This document shows, piece after piece, positions 44,143-52,276 of a stretch of DNA of 64,000 nt; within the stretch, counting starts at the first letter, position 1, and each line of letters begins with the position of its first letter. The stretch comes from Pararhizobium sp. IMCC3301 (GTDB lineage Bacteria > Pseudomonadota > Alphaproteobacteria > Rhizobiales > GCA-2746425). The position numbers were made by a program, and so were the translations under genes. Below the pieces are notes generated by a model, which made no database searches, was not told where the DNA came from, and saw only the letters and a program-made list of their open reading frames with translations. The stretch spans positions 3,439,001 to 3,503,000 of the forward strand of contig NZ_CP132336.1 in assembly GCF_030758315.1 (NCBI RefSeq), in the 5' to 3' direction.

Positions 44143-45755
44143 CCGGCATCCCCGCCGAGCAGCCTGCGCTCATATTCGGCGCGCACCAGCTTTTTGGTAA
44201 TTTTGCCATAGCCGGATTTCGGCAGAGCCTCCCAGAACACAATTTTTTTTGGCATTTTATAGCTGGCGATTTTCGGCACCAGCCAGTCACGCAGCGCCGC
44301 CGGTTCGATCTCACCGCCGGGTTTGGCCACACAGACCGCAATGCCAACCTCGCCCCATTTTTCATCCGGCAGACCAAACATCGCGACTTCGGACACAGCC
44401 GGGTGCAGCAGGATTTTTTCCTCAATTTCACGCGGATAAATATTCGAGCCGCCGGAAATATACATGTCGGATTGCCGGCCGGTCAGGTAGAAAAATCCCT
44501 CTGCATCCATATGGCCGACATCGCCGGTGCGAAACCAGCCATTGCGGAACGCCTTGGCGTTGGCGTCCGGGTTGTTCCAGTAACCTGCAAAGACGGCCGG
44601 TCCCGTAACGCAGAATTCGCCGGTGTCTCCGGCGGGCAATTCCTCGCCTGCATCATCCTGAATCTGCACCTGCATACCGGTTCTGGCAATGCCGCAGCTG
44701 CCTTCCCGGATGGCGGCTTCAGGACCGGTTTCATGCTGATCCGGGCGCAGCACCGTAATCGCGCCGGTGACTTCGCCGAGCCCGAAATACTGCACCAGCA
44801 CCGGTCCAAGTTTATCGAGCGCAAACAGCTGGTCGGCGCGGTACATCGGTGCGCCGGCATAAATCACATGATGCAGCGAGCTGTGATCGACCTGATCGAC
44901 CGCCGGATGTTCCACCAGCATCTTCAAAATTGTCGGCACTGTAAACAGATTGCTGACATGCCAGCGCTCGATCAGCTGCCAGATTTCGCCGGCATCAAAC
45001 CGCGCCGACGCGGGGAGCACGGTGGTCGCACCGCGCGCCACCTGCAGCACGGCATGAATACCGGCGCCATGGGACAGCGGCGCAACAGCAATTGAGGCAT
45101 CCTGTTCGATGGTACCCGGAACAAGATCGCAGAGATGATTATTCACCACAAAGGCCATCTGGCCGTGGGTCAGCACTCCGGCTTTGGGATTGCCTGTTGT
45201 GCCCGATGTATAGAACAGCCAGCAGGGATCGTCATAATCCACATCTGCGAGCGGCACAGCCGGGCCGGTGGGATTGGCAATCAGCGCGTCATAATCGGCG
45301 GCAAAATCAGAGGCACCGATGGAGATGATGAATTGCAGATGATCGGTACAATGGCGGGCATGTCCGGCATGGTCGGCATCAATAATCAGCCCGGTGGCAC
45401 CGCTGGATTCCACGATCCAGGCCAGATCCTCGGCAGTGCCGCGAAAATTTGCCGGAACCCAGACCGCGCCAAGACGCCAGCAGGCAAAGGCCGATTCAAG
45501 CAGCTGATTGCAGTTCGGCGACTGCACCACAATCCGGTCGCCCTTGCGCACGCCATAGCTATCCGCAAGGATTTTTGCCAGCGCATTGACGCGGATATTG
45601 AGGGCAGCCCAACTCCACTCGGTCTCACCCCATATCAGCCCCGGCCGGTCCGGTAGCCGCCGCGCCGACTGCTCCAGAAAATGCGCCAGGTTCATCACCC
45701 GGTTCGAGACTCGTTTCACGATGGATAACTCCAGGCTGGTTTCATCAGACACCAC
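44139..45755 (-). CDS. Acyl-CoA synthetase (AMP-dependent ligase)
   Basis: About 538 residues of the ANL superfamily. The P-loop YTSGTTGNPKAGV, the motif GLGEVTGAI, the hinge region RTGDVGHMDAEGFFYLTGR and the C-terminal catalytic lysine (PKSGYGKITKK) are all present. It activates a carboxylic acid to the CoA thioester. Start uncertain: GTG 45755/45752 or ATG 45695 (MNLAHFLEQ). A second diverged copy of the 5' coding region at 49586-49639 keeps the frame VKRVSxRVM, favouring the upstream start. The thiolase at 49664 is probably its former operon neighbour. Confidence 0.88.
   Translation of the reverse strand: MVSDETSLELSIVKRVSNRVMNLAHFLEQSARRLPDRPGLIWGETEWSWAALNIRVNALAKILADSYGVRKGDRIVVQSPNCNQLLESAFACWRLGAVWVPANFRGTAEDLAWIVESSGATGLIIDADHAGHARHCTDHLQFIISIGASDFAADYDALIANPTGPAVPLADVDYDDPCWLFYTSGTTGNPKAGVLTHGQMAFVVNNHLCDLVPGTIEQDASIAVAPLSHGAGIHAVLQVARGATTVLPASARFDAGEIWQLIERWHVSNLFTVPTILKMLVEHPAVDQVDHSSLHHVIYAGAPMYRADQLFALDKLGPVLVQYFGLGEVTGAITVLRPDQHETGPEAAIREGSCGIARTGMQVQIQDDAGEELPAGDTGEFCVTGPAVFAGYWNNPDANAKAFRNGWFRTGDVGHMDAEGFFYLTGRQSDMYISGGSNIYPREIEEKILLHPAVSEVAMFGLPDEKWGEVGIAVCVAKPGGEIEPAALRDWLVPKIASYKMPKKIVFWEALPKSGYGKITKKLVRAEYERRLLGGDAG
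45692..45745. repeat. 54-bp repeat, copy A (5' end of acyl-CoA synthetase gene)
   Basis: Matches 49586-49639 at 44 of 54 positions without gaps. Differences fall largely at third codon positions in the ligase frame (AAA/AAG, CGA/CGT, TCG/TCA), so both copies were once selected as coding sequence. Confidence 0.8.
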
Positions 45756-45879
45756 AACAATGAAACACTTGTCTTATGCTATTGCCGGCTCTTGTGCGAA
45801 CAATGAGCCACTGCTCGTTACATCAAATATGGCGTGCAACGGCCGAGCGCCGGACACACATATGCCCGTACCCGCATTG

Positions 45880-46110
45880 GCAAGTACACTTTACACCGTG
45901 TTCGGCGTCATGGATTAACCGGGTGGAGCGCTGGTTTGCAGAGCTGACCCGCAAGCAATTGCAACGTGGCGTCCACCGATTGGTCGCTGGGTTGAAGGTT
46001 CATATCATAGCCTTCGTCCCAGCACACAACGAAACTCGAAACCATACAAATGGGTCAAATCCATCGACGAAATTCTTGCCACATGGATTGTTCTGCCAAC
46101 GAACGCAGAA
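45880..46110 (+). pseudogene. IS630-family transposase C-terminal fragment
   Basis: The plus strand reads SASWINRVERWFAELTRKQ, then LQRGVHRLVAGLKVHIIAFV and PAHNET, the usual IS630 end (SWINQVERWFAELTRKQIQRGVH). A shift of frame then continues as KPYKWVKSIDEILATW, so the fragment is both truncated and frameshifted. It lies just upstream of the acyl-CoA synthetase start and marks an insertion event. The remaining bases from 45756 to 46147 hold nothing else recognisable. Confidence 0.85.
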
Positions 46111-46147
46111 AAATCCATGTGCCAACTTTAGATTCAGGTGACCAGCT

Positions 46148-46453
46148 TCACTTATCGATTTGCCGTTCCCAGACTGTCATCATCGCATAGGCGGCACCAA
46201 CGGCCGTAATGACGGGAATCATCGCCAGGATCATACTTGTTTGTGCCGGGTCAGGTAATCTGTGGCCATACAGGCCGAGCCTTGCAACCTGGGCACCACG
46301 TCGCGGTGGGAGGAGTGGTGTCTTGCCTCCGTCATCCTCCCATCGCGCAAGGCAGGTTGCACCTGGCCCTGGGGTTGCTATTGGCATTTCAGCAAGTTGT
46401 TCCGGCGCGAATATCGCGGGAAACAGCTCTTCGAAGTCAGCTTTACTAATCAT
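46148..46453 (-). CDS. Small hypothetical protein with C-terminal membrane segment
   Basis: 101 residues from ATG 46453, with GAGGAG upstream. The N-terminal part (MISKADFEELFPAIFAPEQL) is soluble; after a Pro/Gly-rich middle (LLPPRRGAQVARLGLYGHRL) a hydrophobic stretch (SMILAMIPVITAVGAAYAMM) could anchor it. I do not recognise the family. It follows the DUF1127 gene on the same strand, perhaps in one transcript. Confidence 0.6.
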   Translation of the reverse strand: MISKADFEELFPAIFAPEQLAEMPIATPGPGATCLARWEDDGGKTPLLPPRRGAQVARLGLYGHRLPDPAQTSMILAMIPVITAVGAAYAMMTVWERQIDK

Positions 46454-46546
46454 GGCCCGGCTCCTCTGATTGGTTGGTCGTTTCCTGTGTTCAGAATTGG
46501 TCGCGCTTTCAGATGCTGATGACGCGACCAAAAATTCGCAATGGCA

Positions 46547-46846
46547 TCATGCCGCCTTTTGGTAGGTATCAAGGTCCAACCGCGAGACCGTTGTTGACGC
46601 TGCCAGCGGAACCATTCGCAACTCGCGGTCGTCGAACCCGTCCACGACGCGTTTGATGTCACCGCGGTATATTCCGATGTCCCGCAGCAGCCTGTCATCC
46701 ATAGCCTCGAGCGCAGCGATCATCTTGCGCCGTTGCCATTGCTGCTTGGCCAAAACCATCCACTTACGAAACAAGCCGTTTCGCTTTGGTTCGCTCTTGT
46801 GCGGTGGCGTCTGGTCGAGCATCCGTTTTGTGATGTAGGGGTGCAT
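46547..46846 (-). CDS. DUF1127 domain protein
   Basis: 99 residues from ATG 46846 with GGAGG at good distance. The DUF1127 core WQRRKMIAALEAMDDRLLRD, then IGIYRGDI, lies in the middle. Short DUF1127 proteins of alphaproteobacteria bind RNA and affect phosphate and carbon metabolism and RNA turnover. Positively charged N-terminus (HKSEPKRNGLFRKW). Confidence 0.85.
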   Translation of the reverse strand: MHPYITKRMLDQTPPHKSEPKRNGLFRKWMVLAKQQWQRRKMIAALEAMDDRLLRDIGIYRGDIKRVVDGFDDRELRMVPLAASTTVSRLDLDTYQKAA

Positions 46847-46988
46847 GTCATCCTCCAATTCCAGGATTACTGAAGCCATGACTTTGGCAGCTATTCCGCT
46901 CGGTGATCGACAGGCAGTTGCGCGCGCTTGTCGGCCGGGCGGCGTAAGCGCCTCCGTCGTTTCATTTGATCGATGAGCAATCAGGAAG

Positions 46989-47036
46989 AACCCCGAGGCC
47001 GGAGCCGGCACAGATCGCCGGCACCGCCCCGGGGTT
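46989..47036. terminator. Large GC-rich imperfect hairpin
   Basis: AACCCCG pairs with CGGGGTT and GCCGGC with GCCGGC around ACAGATC. It lies upstream of the DUF1127 gene and could end transcription coming from either side. No T-run is present. Confidence 0.5.
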
Positions 47037-47310
47037 ACTGGCGGTTCAGTAGATTTCCTGCAAAGAGCAGGAACCTCGTATGAAGTCTGAACTTAATCAT
47101 GAGCTGGATATGGGCATTGAGGGGCGGGCATTCAATCCTGCCGCCCCCGGTCGCGGTCTTTCTGCGCGAAAGCGCCCATTGAAGGATCATTTTCCGGTAT
47201 TTCGCGCAACGGCGGTCGCAGTGCGACCATTGGCAGTTGACGAACGAACGCCGCGTACCTAAATCTATGGCATGTTGGTATATGCAGATCATTTCCGCTT
47301 TCTTCTGCTG

Positions 47311-47334
47311 AACCGCCCGTATCCCCGGGCGGTT
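47311..47334 (+). terminator. Hairpin AACCGCCCG-N6-CGGGCGGTT
   Basis: Perfect 9-bp arms around TATCCC, followed by TA. It resembles an intrinsic terminator lacking a long T-run. The gap 46847-47423 holds this, the hairpin at 46989 and no gene I can support. Confidence 0.5.
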
Positions 47335-47396
47335 TAGGCGCATCCGCGCCTGCCATACCTCCCGGGGTCTCTTCACAGTCTGAAAAGTGAATTCGC

Positions 47397-47411
47397 GACG
47401 ATCTGATCGTC
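47397..47411. promoter_or_regulatory. Palindrome GACGATC-T-GATCGTC
   Basis: Perfect 7-bp arms around one base, directly ahead of an AGGGGAG ribosome site and the small open frame at 47424. Possible operator; no regulator can be named. Confidence 0.4.
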
Positions 47412-47423
47412 CGAGGGGAGAAC

Positions 47424-47726
47424 ATGACCAACATCAACGAAACTCATCTGTCCGTCATCAAAATTCATCCTGGTCCAGGTGCACACCGCCGAAGGCCAGC
47501 GTTGCTGCATGACGCCGACTGCCCGCAGCTTCAACTGCATCTGGAACGGCGCGAAACGGCGCGGCAAACAGCCGGGCCGTTGCTCGCACTTGTTCCACAT
47601 CACACGACCATGACGACAGAACCGGTGAGCAATGCATTCCTCCACCTTGGGCCGCGCGCGCCTCTTCTGTCTGAGGATGGCACAATCGGCACGACCTCGC
47701 TCGCTGGTGTCGACCAGCCGTCCTGA
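47424..47726 (+). CDS. Hypothetical small ORF
   Basis: 100 codons from ATG with a good AGGGGAG site. The first residues (MTNINETHLSVIKIHPGPG) look plausible, but the rest is Arg/His/Pro-rich and may be a shadow or a frameshifted remnant. No family recognised. It precedes the Rnk-like gene on the same strand. Confidence 0.3.
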   Translation: MTNINETHLSVIKIHPGPGAHRRRPALLHDADCPQLQLHLERRETARQTAGPLLALVPHHTTMTTEPVSNAFLHLGPRAPLLSEDGTIGTTSLAGVDQPS

Positions 47727-47808
47727 ACCTACAACGCATTGCTTGAGACCCCAGGGCCTCGCATCCTGCAGCCGTTTTCTTTCCCACAGCCAATCAAGGA
47801 GGCAAGCC

Positions 47809-48255
47809 ATGACAACCCCTATGACCAATACCATGAAGCATCGCCGCGAACGCGCCCCGAAGATCGTCATCAATGCGGATGATCTGGCCCATATTGAAGC
47901 GCTGGCGGAAAGCGCGCTACAGCGCAACCCCGCATTGGCCAACCGTCTGCTGGACGAGATCGGACGCGCCCGCATCGTCAAGTCGGCGAGAATGCCGAAG
48001 AATGTGGTTTCGATTGGCAGTGTCGTAACCTATCGGGATGAAACCACGGGTCAGCAAAAGACCGTGACGCTGGTATATCCCGAAGATGCGGACATCGCGC
48101 ATCAGCGGGTTTCGGTGATGACCCCGATTGGCGTGGCGCTTCTGGGCCTTGCTGAGGGCGCGGCCTTTTATTGGGACACACGCTTCAACCAACGGCGGGT
48201 GCTGACGGTGATCGGAGTCGAACAACCATCGACAGCCGAAGACGCGCGGATTTGA
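47809..48255 (+). CDS. rnk: GreA/GreB-family, Rnk-like nucleoside diphosphate kinase regulator
   Basis: 148 residues from the ATG with AAGGAGG upstream. An N-terminal short coiled-coil (LAHIEALAESALQRNP) and the C-terminal GreA/B-type FKBP-like domain (VSIGSVVTYRDETTGQQKTV, then MTPIGVALLGLAEG) match Rnk, which binds RNA polymerase and influences nucleotide pools. Shorter coiled-coil than GreA, so transcript cleavage is unlikely. Confidence 0.85.
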   Translation: MTTPMTNTMKHRRERAPKIVINADDLAHIEALAESALQRNPALANRLLDEIGRARIVKSARMPKNVVSIGSVVTYRDETTGQQKTVTLVYPEDADIAHQRVSVMTPIGVALLGLAEGAAFYWDTRFNQRRVLTVIGVEQPSTAEDARI

Positions 48256-48291
48256 CGGAGATCAGACCGACAAAGATCAATCCGACCCCAC

Positions 48292-48360
48292 TTGCCAGTC
48301 CCGGAGGGAACATTGCAATGACGTGAGACCGTCAAAGCGCGTCCTCCGGGTGACTGGCAG
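48292..48360. promoter_or_regulatory. Long hairpin upstream of zinc-ribbon/MscS genes
   Basis: The segment GCCAGTCCCGGAGG at 48294-48307 pairs with CCTCCGGGTGACTGGC at 48343-48358 with a two-base bulge, enclosing a loop of about 35 bases. It lies between the Rnk-like stop and the next start and could be a terminator or a structured leader. Confidence 0.5.
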
Positions 48361-48399
48361 TTGCCACTATGCCGGCTCGTTATCTGTAGGAGAATGCCG

Positions 48400-48612
48400 A
48401 TGTCCACGCCTTTTGACCGTTATATCTGCCCGGCCTGCAATGTGATTCTGCCCCGCGCCGCCCTCCGTCGCTGTCCGCATTGCCTGGCATCGACTTCGCG
48501 GATGACCACCGGCTTTGATACAGTCTGTCAACGCTGTAAAAGTTCAATCCCCCGAGCCCATGCGGGTAAATGTCCCTCTTGTGCAGTTGCGCAGGGAAGG
48601 CGCTGGCAATGA
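48400..48612 (+). CDS. Small zinc-ribbon protein
   Basis: 70 residues from ATG 48400 with TAGGAG upstream. Four CxxC pairs (CPAC, CPHC, CQRC, CPSC) form two zinc ribbons. It overlaps the MscS gene start by ATGA, so the two are made together. Role unknown; perhaps RNA or protein binding under stress. Too short and simple to place in a family. Confidence 0.65.
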   Translation: MSTPFDRYICPACNVILPRAALRRCPHCLASTSRMTTGFDTVCQRCKSSIPRAHAGKCPSCAVAQGRRWQ

Positions 48613-49544
48613 CTGTGAAACAACATGCAAGGCGCCTTGTTTGGCCGACCGTCCTGCTGCTTTTGAGTCTGGCTCTGGTCCTGTTTCCATCCAGCCTCAC
48701 CAATCTCTTCGGTTATAGCGAAACGCTGTCGCTCAGCGTCACGGCGCTGACTTATTTCGCCTCCGCATGGATCGTCAGCCGCGTTCTGGCGCTGGCATTC
48801 GATCAGACTGCAGCACGACGCCGACCCTATCCGCGATTATTGCGGGATCTGATCGCAGCTCTGCTGTTCCTGATCGCATTCGCAGCGACGGTATCGCTGT
48901 TCATGGGTCAAGGTGCCGTCGGCGCGCTGGCTGGGTCGGGTCTGATCCTGGCGATGCTGGGCTTCGCCATCCGCAACGTTGTGGCCGATACGCTGTCAGG
49001 CATAGCCCTTGGTGTTGAGGGTCCGTTTCGCATCGGCGACTGGGTTGACATAGACGGGCTCGCGCGCGGCCGGGTGATCGAGATCGGATGGCGCACGACA
49101 CGGGTTCTGACCCGCGATGCCACGTACCTGATCCTGCCCAACAGCCAGATTGCGCGTCAACGGATCACGAATTATTCCGCGCCCAAGCCGCAATACCGTG
49201 CGCAGGTCAGCATCACGCTCGACCATACCCTGCCGATCACTCAGGCGCGCGAAGTCATGCTGAACGCGCTGAAGGGCGCGAAATTGATCCAGTCGGATCC
49301 CGCGCCCGACGTGCGCGTACTGGCTTATGAGGAAGCAGGCATTACCTACGCTCTGCGCTACTGGCTATCGCGCTTTGACCGCGACATCGACTGCCGAGAT
49401 GAGGTCTACAGCCTTGTCGACGATGCTTTGCGCCGTTCCGGATCTGTTGCCCCGCGCAGACGGATCGAACTTGTCGGTGCAGGCTTGCCTGCTGGTCCGG
49501 TGTCAGATGCATCGTCCCCTTTGGTCCCAGTCCAATCCTTGTAG
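48609..49544 (+). CDS. MscS-family mechanosensitive channel (short form)
   Basis: 311 residues from ATG 48609. About four hydrophobic segments, the pore helix GALAGSGLILAMLGFAIRNV and the MscS domain (EGPFRIGDWVDIDGLARGRV, then TRDATYLILPNSQIARQRI). Related proteins often carry a cyclic-nucleotide-binding domain after this point; here the protein stops after a Ser/Pro tail. Unlike the long MscS at 33568. Confidence 0.88.
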   Translation: MTVKQHARRLVWPTVLLLLSLALVLFPSSLTNLFGYSETLSLSVTALTYFASAWIVSRVLALAFDQTAARRRPYPRLLRDLIAALLFLIAFAATVSLFMGQGAVGALAGSGLILAMLGFAIRNVVADTLSGIALGVEGPFRIGDWVDIDGLARGRVIEIGWRTTRVLTRDATYLILPNSQIARQRITNYSAPKPQYRAQVSITLDHTLPITQAREVMLNALKGAKLIQSDPAPDVRVLAYEEAGITYALRYWLSRFDRDIDCRDEVYSLVDDALRRSGSVAPRRRIELVGAGLPAGPVSDASSPLVPVQSL

Positions 49545-49585
49545 TTTTGCCTGGACCTTCCGGTAGTTTCGGAATGCAACCTGTG

Positions 49586-49639
49586 TCATCACCCGGCTTG
49601 AGACACGCTTCACTTTGGAGAACTCCGGGATGGCTTCAT
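49586..49639. repeat. 54-bp repeat, copy B (remnant of a ligase gene 5' end)
   Basis: Matches 45692-45745 at 44 of 54 positions. On the minus strand it reads EFSKVKRVSSRVM directly downstream of the thiolase stop and then loses similarity. It looks like the start of an acyl-CoA synthetase gene cut off by an insertion or recombination. Confidence 0.75.
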
Positions 49640-49663
49640 GGTTCAATGCACCGCTGCAGCGAT

Positions 49664-50836
49664 TTAGTGAATGCGCTCAAGAACGGACACATAATTCGAC
49701 ACGGCAGCGCCTCCCATATTGAACACAGCGCCCAGTTCAGCGTCGGCGATCTGCATGCCGCCGGCTTCTCCCATCAATTGCATGGCCGCCATGACATGCA
49801 TCGAAACGCCGGTGGCCCCGATCGGGTGGCCCTTCGATTTCAGACCGCCCGAAGGGTTGACCGGCAAAATGCCATCCTTGCGGGTCCAGCCTTCGCGTGC
49901 CGCCTTCCAGCCTTCGCCGCGCGCCGTCAGTCCCATCGCCTCATACTCGATCATTTCGGCAATCGTGAAACAGTCATGGGTTTCAACAAAGTCGAGGTCT
50001 TTCAGATCAATTCCGGCAAGTGATTTGGCTGCATCCCAGGCTTTGCGCGCGCCGTCAAACGCGGTGATATTGCGGCGCGACAGGGGAAATACATCATTGC
50101 GGTGGGCTCGGGCACGAAAACCGATAGCGCGCGCCAGTTCCTGTGCCATCTCCCGATCGGCCAGCACCAGCGCCGCCGCACCATCGGACACCAGCGAACA
50201 GTCGGTGCGGCGCAGGGGAGGGGCCACCAGCGGATTTTTGTCAGACACCGTGTTGCAGAAACTGAAACCGAAATCGCGCTGCAGATGCGCATAGGGATTG
50301 TGCACGCCATTGGCGTGGTTCTTGGCGGCAATCATCGCCATTTCCGCGCTGCGGTCGCCATTTTGCTGAAAATAGGACTGCGCGATCTGGGCAAAAATAC
50401 CGGCGAAACCGCCGCTGACATCGGCCTCTTCCTTGCGATAGGACGCACTCAGCAGAATATCGCCGATTTCAGCATTTGTGCTGGCAGTCATTTTTTCAGC
50501 GCCCACCACCAGCGCAATGCGGCCGCGTCCGCTGGCGATGAAATCGGCGGCACTGTACAAAGCGGCCGTACCTGTGGCGCAGGCGTTTTCGCTGCGCTGC
50601 GCCGGCGTATGTTCCAGACCCGGAACCGCCACACTGATCAGCCCGGCTTCAAGGCCCTGCCGCGAAAATCCGTTGTTGAATACGCCGACCGAGGCAAAAT
50701 CCACATCCTGCGGATCGATCCCGGCATGGACCAGAGCCGCACTGCCGGTTTCCGCGATCAGGGCTTCCACATCCGCTGCCTCGCTTTTCCCGAAACGGCT
50801 GTGCGCCCAGCCTATAATGACAGCATCCGGGTTCAT
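49664..50836 (-). CDS. Thiolase-family acyltransferase (SCP2-thiolase-like)
   Basis: About 390 residues from ATG 50836 with GGAGAG upstream. The acylated Cys is in ENACATGTAALYSA (about 86). The His of KGHPIGATG is present, but the second Cys motif (CxGGG) is replaced by NMGGAAVSNYV, as in the SCP2-like/unclassified thiolase group. These enzymes cleave or form acyl-CoA C-C bonds. The remnant directly downstream suggests that it belonged in an operon with the acyl-CoA synthetase at 44139. Confidence 0.87.
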   Translation of the reverse strand: MNPDAVIIGWAHSRFGKSEAADVEALIAETGSAALVHAGIDPQDVDFASVGVFNNGFSRQGLEAGLISVAVPGLEHTPAQRSENACATGTAALYSAADFIASGRGRIALVVGAEKMTASTNAEIGDILLSASYRKEEADVSGGFAGIFAQIAQSYFQQNGDRSAEMAMIAAKNHANGVHNPYAHLQRDFGFSFCNTVSDKNPLVAPPLRRTDCSLVSDGAAALVLADREMAQELARAIGFRARAHRNDVFPLSRRNITAFDGARKAWDAAKSLAGIDLKDLDFVETHDCFTIAEMIEYEAMGLTARGEGWKAAREGWTRKDGILPVNPSGGLKSKGHPIGATGVSMHVMAAMQLMGEAGGMQIADAELGAVFNMGGAAVSNYVSVLERIH

Positions 50837-50937
50837 TTTGTCTCTCCGCTTATATGTCTGGCCAGTCGACCCTGAATGCAGTTTCAATTCAAGTGTTTCT
50901 TGCCCGCAATGACCGGGAGAGGCCCTGCACGGTCTAG

Positions 50938-52262
50938 CAGGTTGCTGAAAAACAGGTTTGTTTTCTTCCGGTTGGGCGTTTGGTGTGGTTTTGTGTGATC
51001 TGGCGGTTTTTTTTACGATCTTCGGGTCTGATAGTATGGCTTCGTGATGCTGTTTTCGGCCTTTCGCCGGTTGTTTTTCTATGTCGCCGCAGCCTCATTT
51101 AAGAGCTTCGGTATTCGGATCAGATTGTAGGCGACGATGGCGAAGGTGAAGACGGCTTCGACCTTGTGTCGGCCGCGAAGCTTCACCTTGCCATATCCGG
51201 CTTGCGTCTTGGTCCAGCCGAAGCTCTCTTCGATACGTTTGCGGATGCGCTGGCTGATGGCGTAGCCGCAATGGCGCGTCGTGCGCCCGTCAATGGCCGT
51301 CTTGCGCGGCTTGCCCAGCTTGCTGAGCGTGCCGTTGACTGCGATATGCGGCGTCACCTTGCGTTTGCGCAGATCGCCGATGAAGCTGGTCACATCATAC
51401 GCCTTGTCGGCTCCAAGTGTGATACGCTGGCCATGCTTGCGACGATCGAGCATCGCCAATGTGGCTTCACGCTCCGCAGTGCCGTTGGCGAGGGTCAATG
51501 CCGTGTCAACGATCAGCCCGTTGCGGTTCTCCATCAGCGCGTGGCCCATGAAACACAGCCGCGCGCTCTGGCCATTGCCCTTGCGAAACAGCCGTGCGTC
51601 CGGATCGGTGGTCGAGGCATGGGTTTCGTTGGAACGCTTCTCCTTGCGGAAGTTGCGTTCGCCATTGCGGCCCGGCGCAGGCGGTTCACCGGAGCCATCC
51701 TTTGGCCGAAAGCTCTTCATCGAGGCCCATGCATCGATCAGGGTGCCGTCAACGGTAAAGTGCTCGTCCGACAGCAGCCGCTTGACCTTGTGCAGCGACA
51801 GCAGCGCCATCAGAAAGTCTCGCGCCACATCCGCTTCCAGCAAACGGTCACGGTTTTTGGTGAACACCGTCGGGTGCCAGACTGCGCCATCCATCGGCAG
51901 CCCGACAAACCAGCGGAACAACAAATTGTAATCAATCTGCTCCATCAGCATCCGTTCCGAGCGCACCGAATAAAAAGCCTGCAGCAGCGTCGCGCGCAAA
52001 AGATATTCCGGCGGGATCGAGGGACGGCCAACCTTCGAGTAAAGCTGCTCAAAGCGTGCGTTCAGGCCGCCGACAACCTCATCAACCAACGCCCGGATCG
52101 CCCGCAGCGGATGATCGGCAGGAACACGCTCCTCAAGCCGGATATAGGAAAACAGACCAGCGTCAGAATTCTCGATACCACGCACCACAAATCCCTCCGT
52201 TTTATCCACAACAACAGAATCACAATCAGCCCGGATTGGCGAGAGGGTTTTTCAGCAACCTG
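50938..52262 (-). mobile_element. Complete IS5-type insertion sequence, 1325 bp
   Basis: Terminal inverted repeats CAGGTTGCTGAAAAAC at 50938-50953 and its reverse complement at 52247-52262 match perfectly over 16 bases. Both ends are flanked by CTAG (50934-50937 and 52263-52266), the four-base target duplication expected of IS5 elements. One intact transposase gene lies inside. It is inserted upstream of the thiolase gene. Looks recent and possibly active. Confidence 0.93.
51079..52209 (-). CDS. IS5-family transposase
   Basis: 376 residues. N-terminal IS5 domain (PADHPLRAIRALVDEV, GRPSIPPEYLLRATLLQAFY), and DDE catalytic residues in HFTVDGTLIDAW, TLGADKAYDV and RIEESFGWTK. It is intact, with no frameshift. 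Catalyses cut-and-paste movement of the element at 50938-52262. Confidence 0.95.
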   Translation of the reverse strand: MDKTEGFVVRGIENSDAGLFSYIRLEERVPADHPLRAIRALVDEVVGGLNARFEQLYSKVGRPSIPPEYLLRATLLQAFYSVRSERMLMEQIDYNLLFRWFVGLPMDGAVWHPTVFTKNRDRLLEADVARDFLMALLSLHKVKRLLSDEHFTVDGTLIDAWASMKSFRPKDGSGEPPAPGRNGERNFRKEKRSNETHASTTDPDARLFRKGNGQSARLCFMGHALMENRNGLIVDTALTLANGTAEREATLAMLDRRKHGQRITLGADKAYDVTSFIGDLRKRKVTPHIAVNGTLSKLGKPRKTAIDGRTTRHCGYAISQRIRKRIEESFGWTKTQAGYGKVKLRGRHKVEAVFTFAIVAYNLIRIPKLLNEAAAT

Positions 52263-52276
52263 CTAGCTCGAGCGGT

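Noticed and set aside
47373-47981. 202-codon minus-strand frame across the Rnk-like gene start
   Set aside because: Conflicts with the Rnk-like gene, which has a strong ribosome site and a known domain.
51166-52266. 366-codon plus-strand frame opposite the IS5 transposase
   Set aside because: Shadow of the transposase gene; composition not protein-like and it runs through the IS end.
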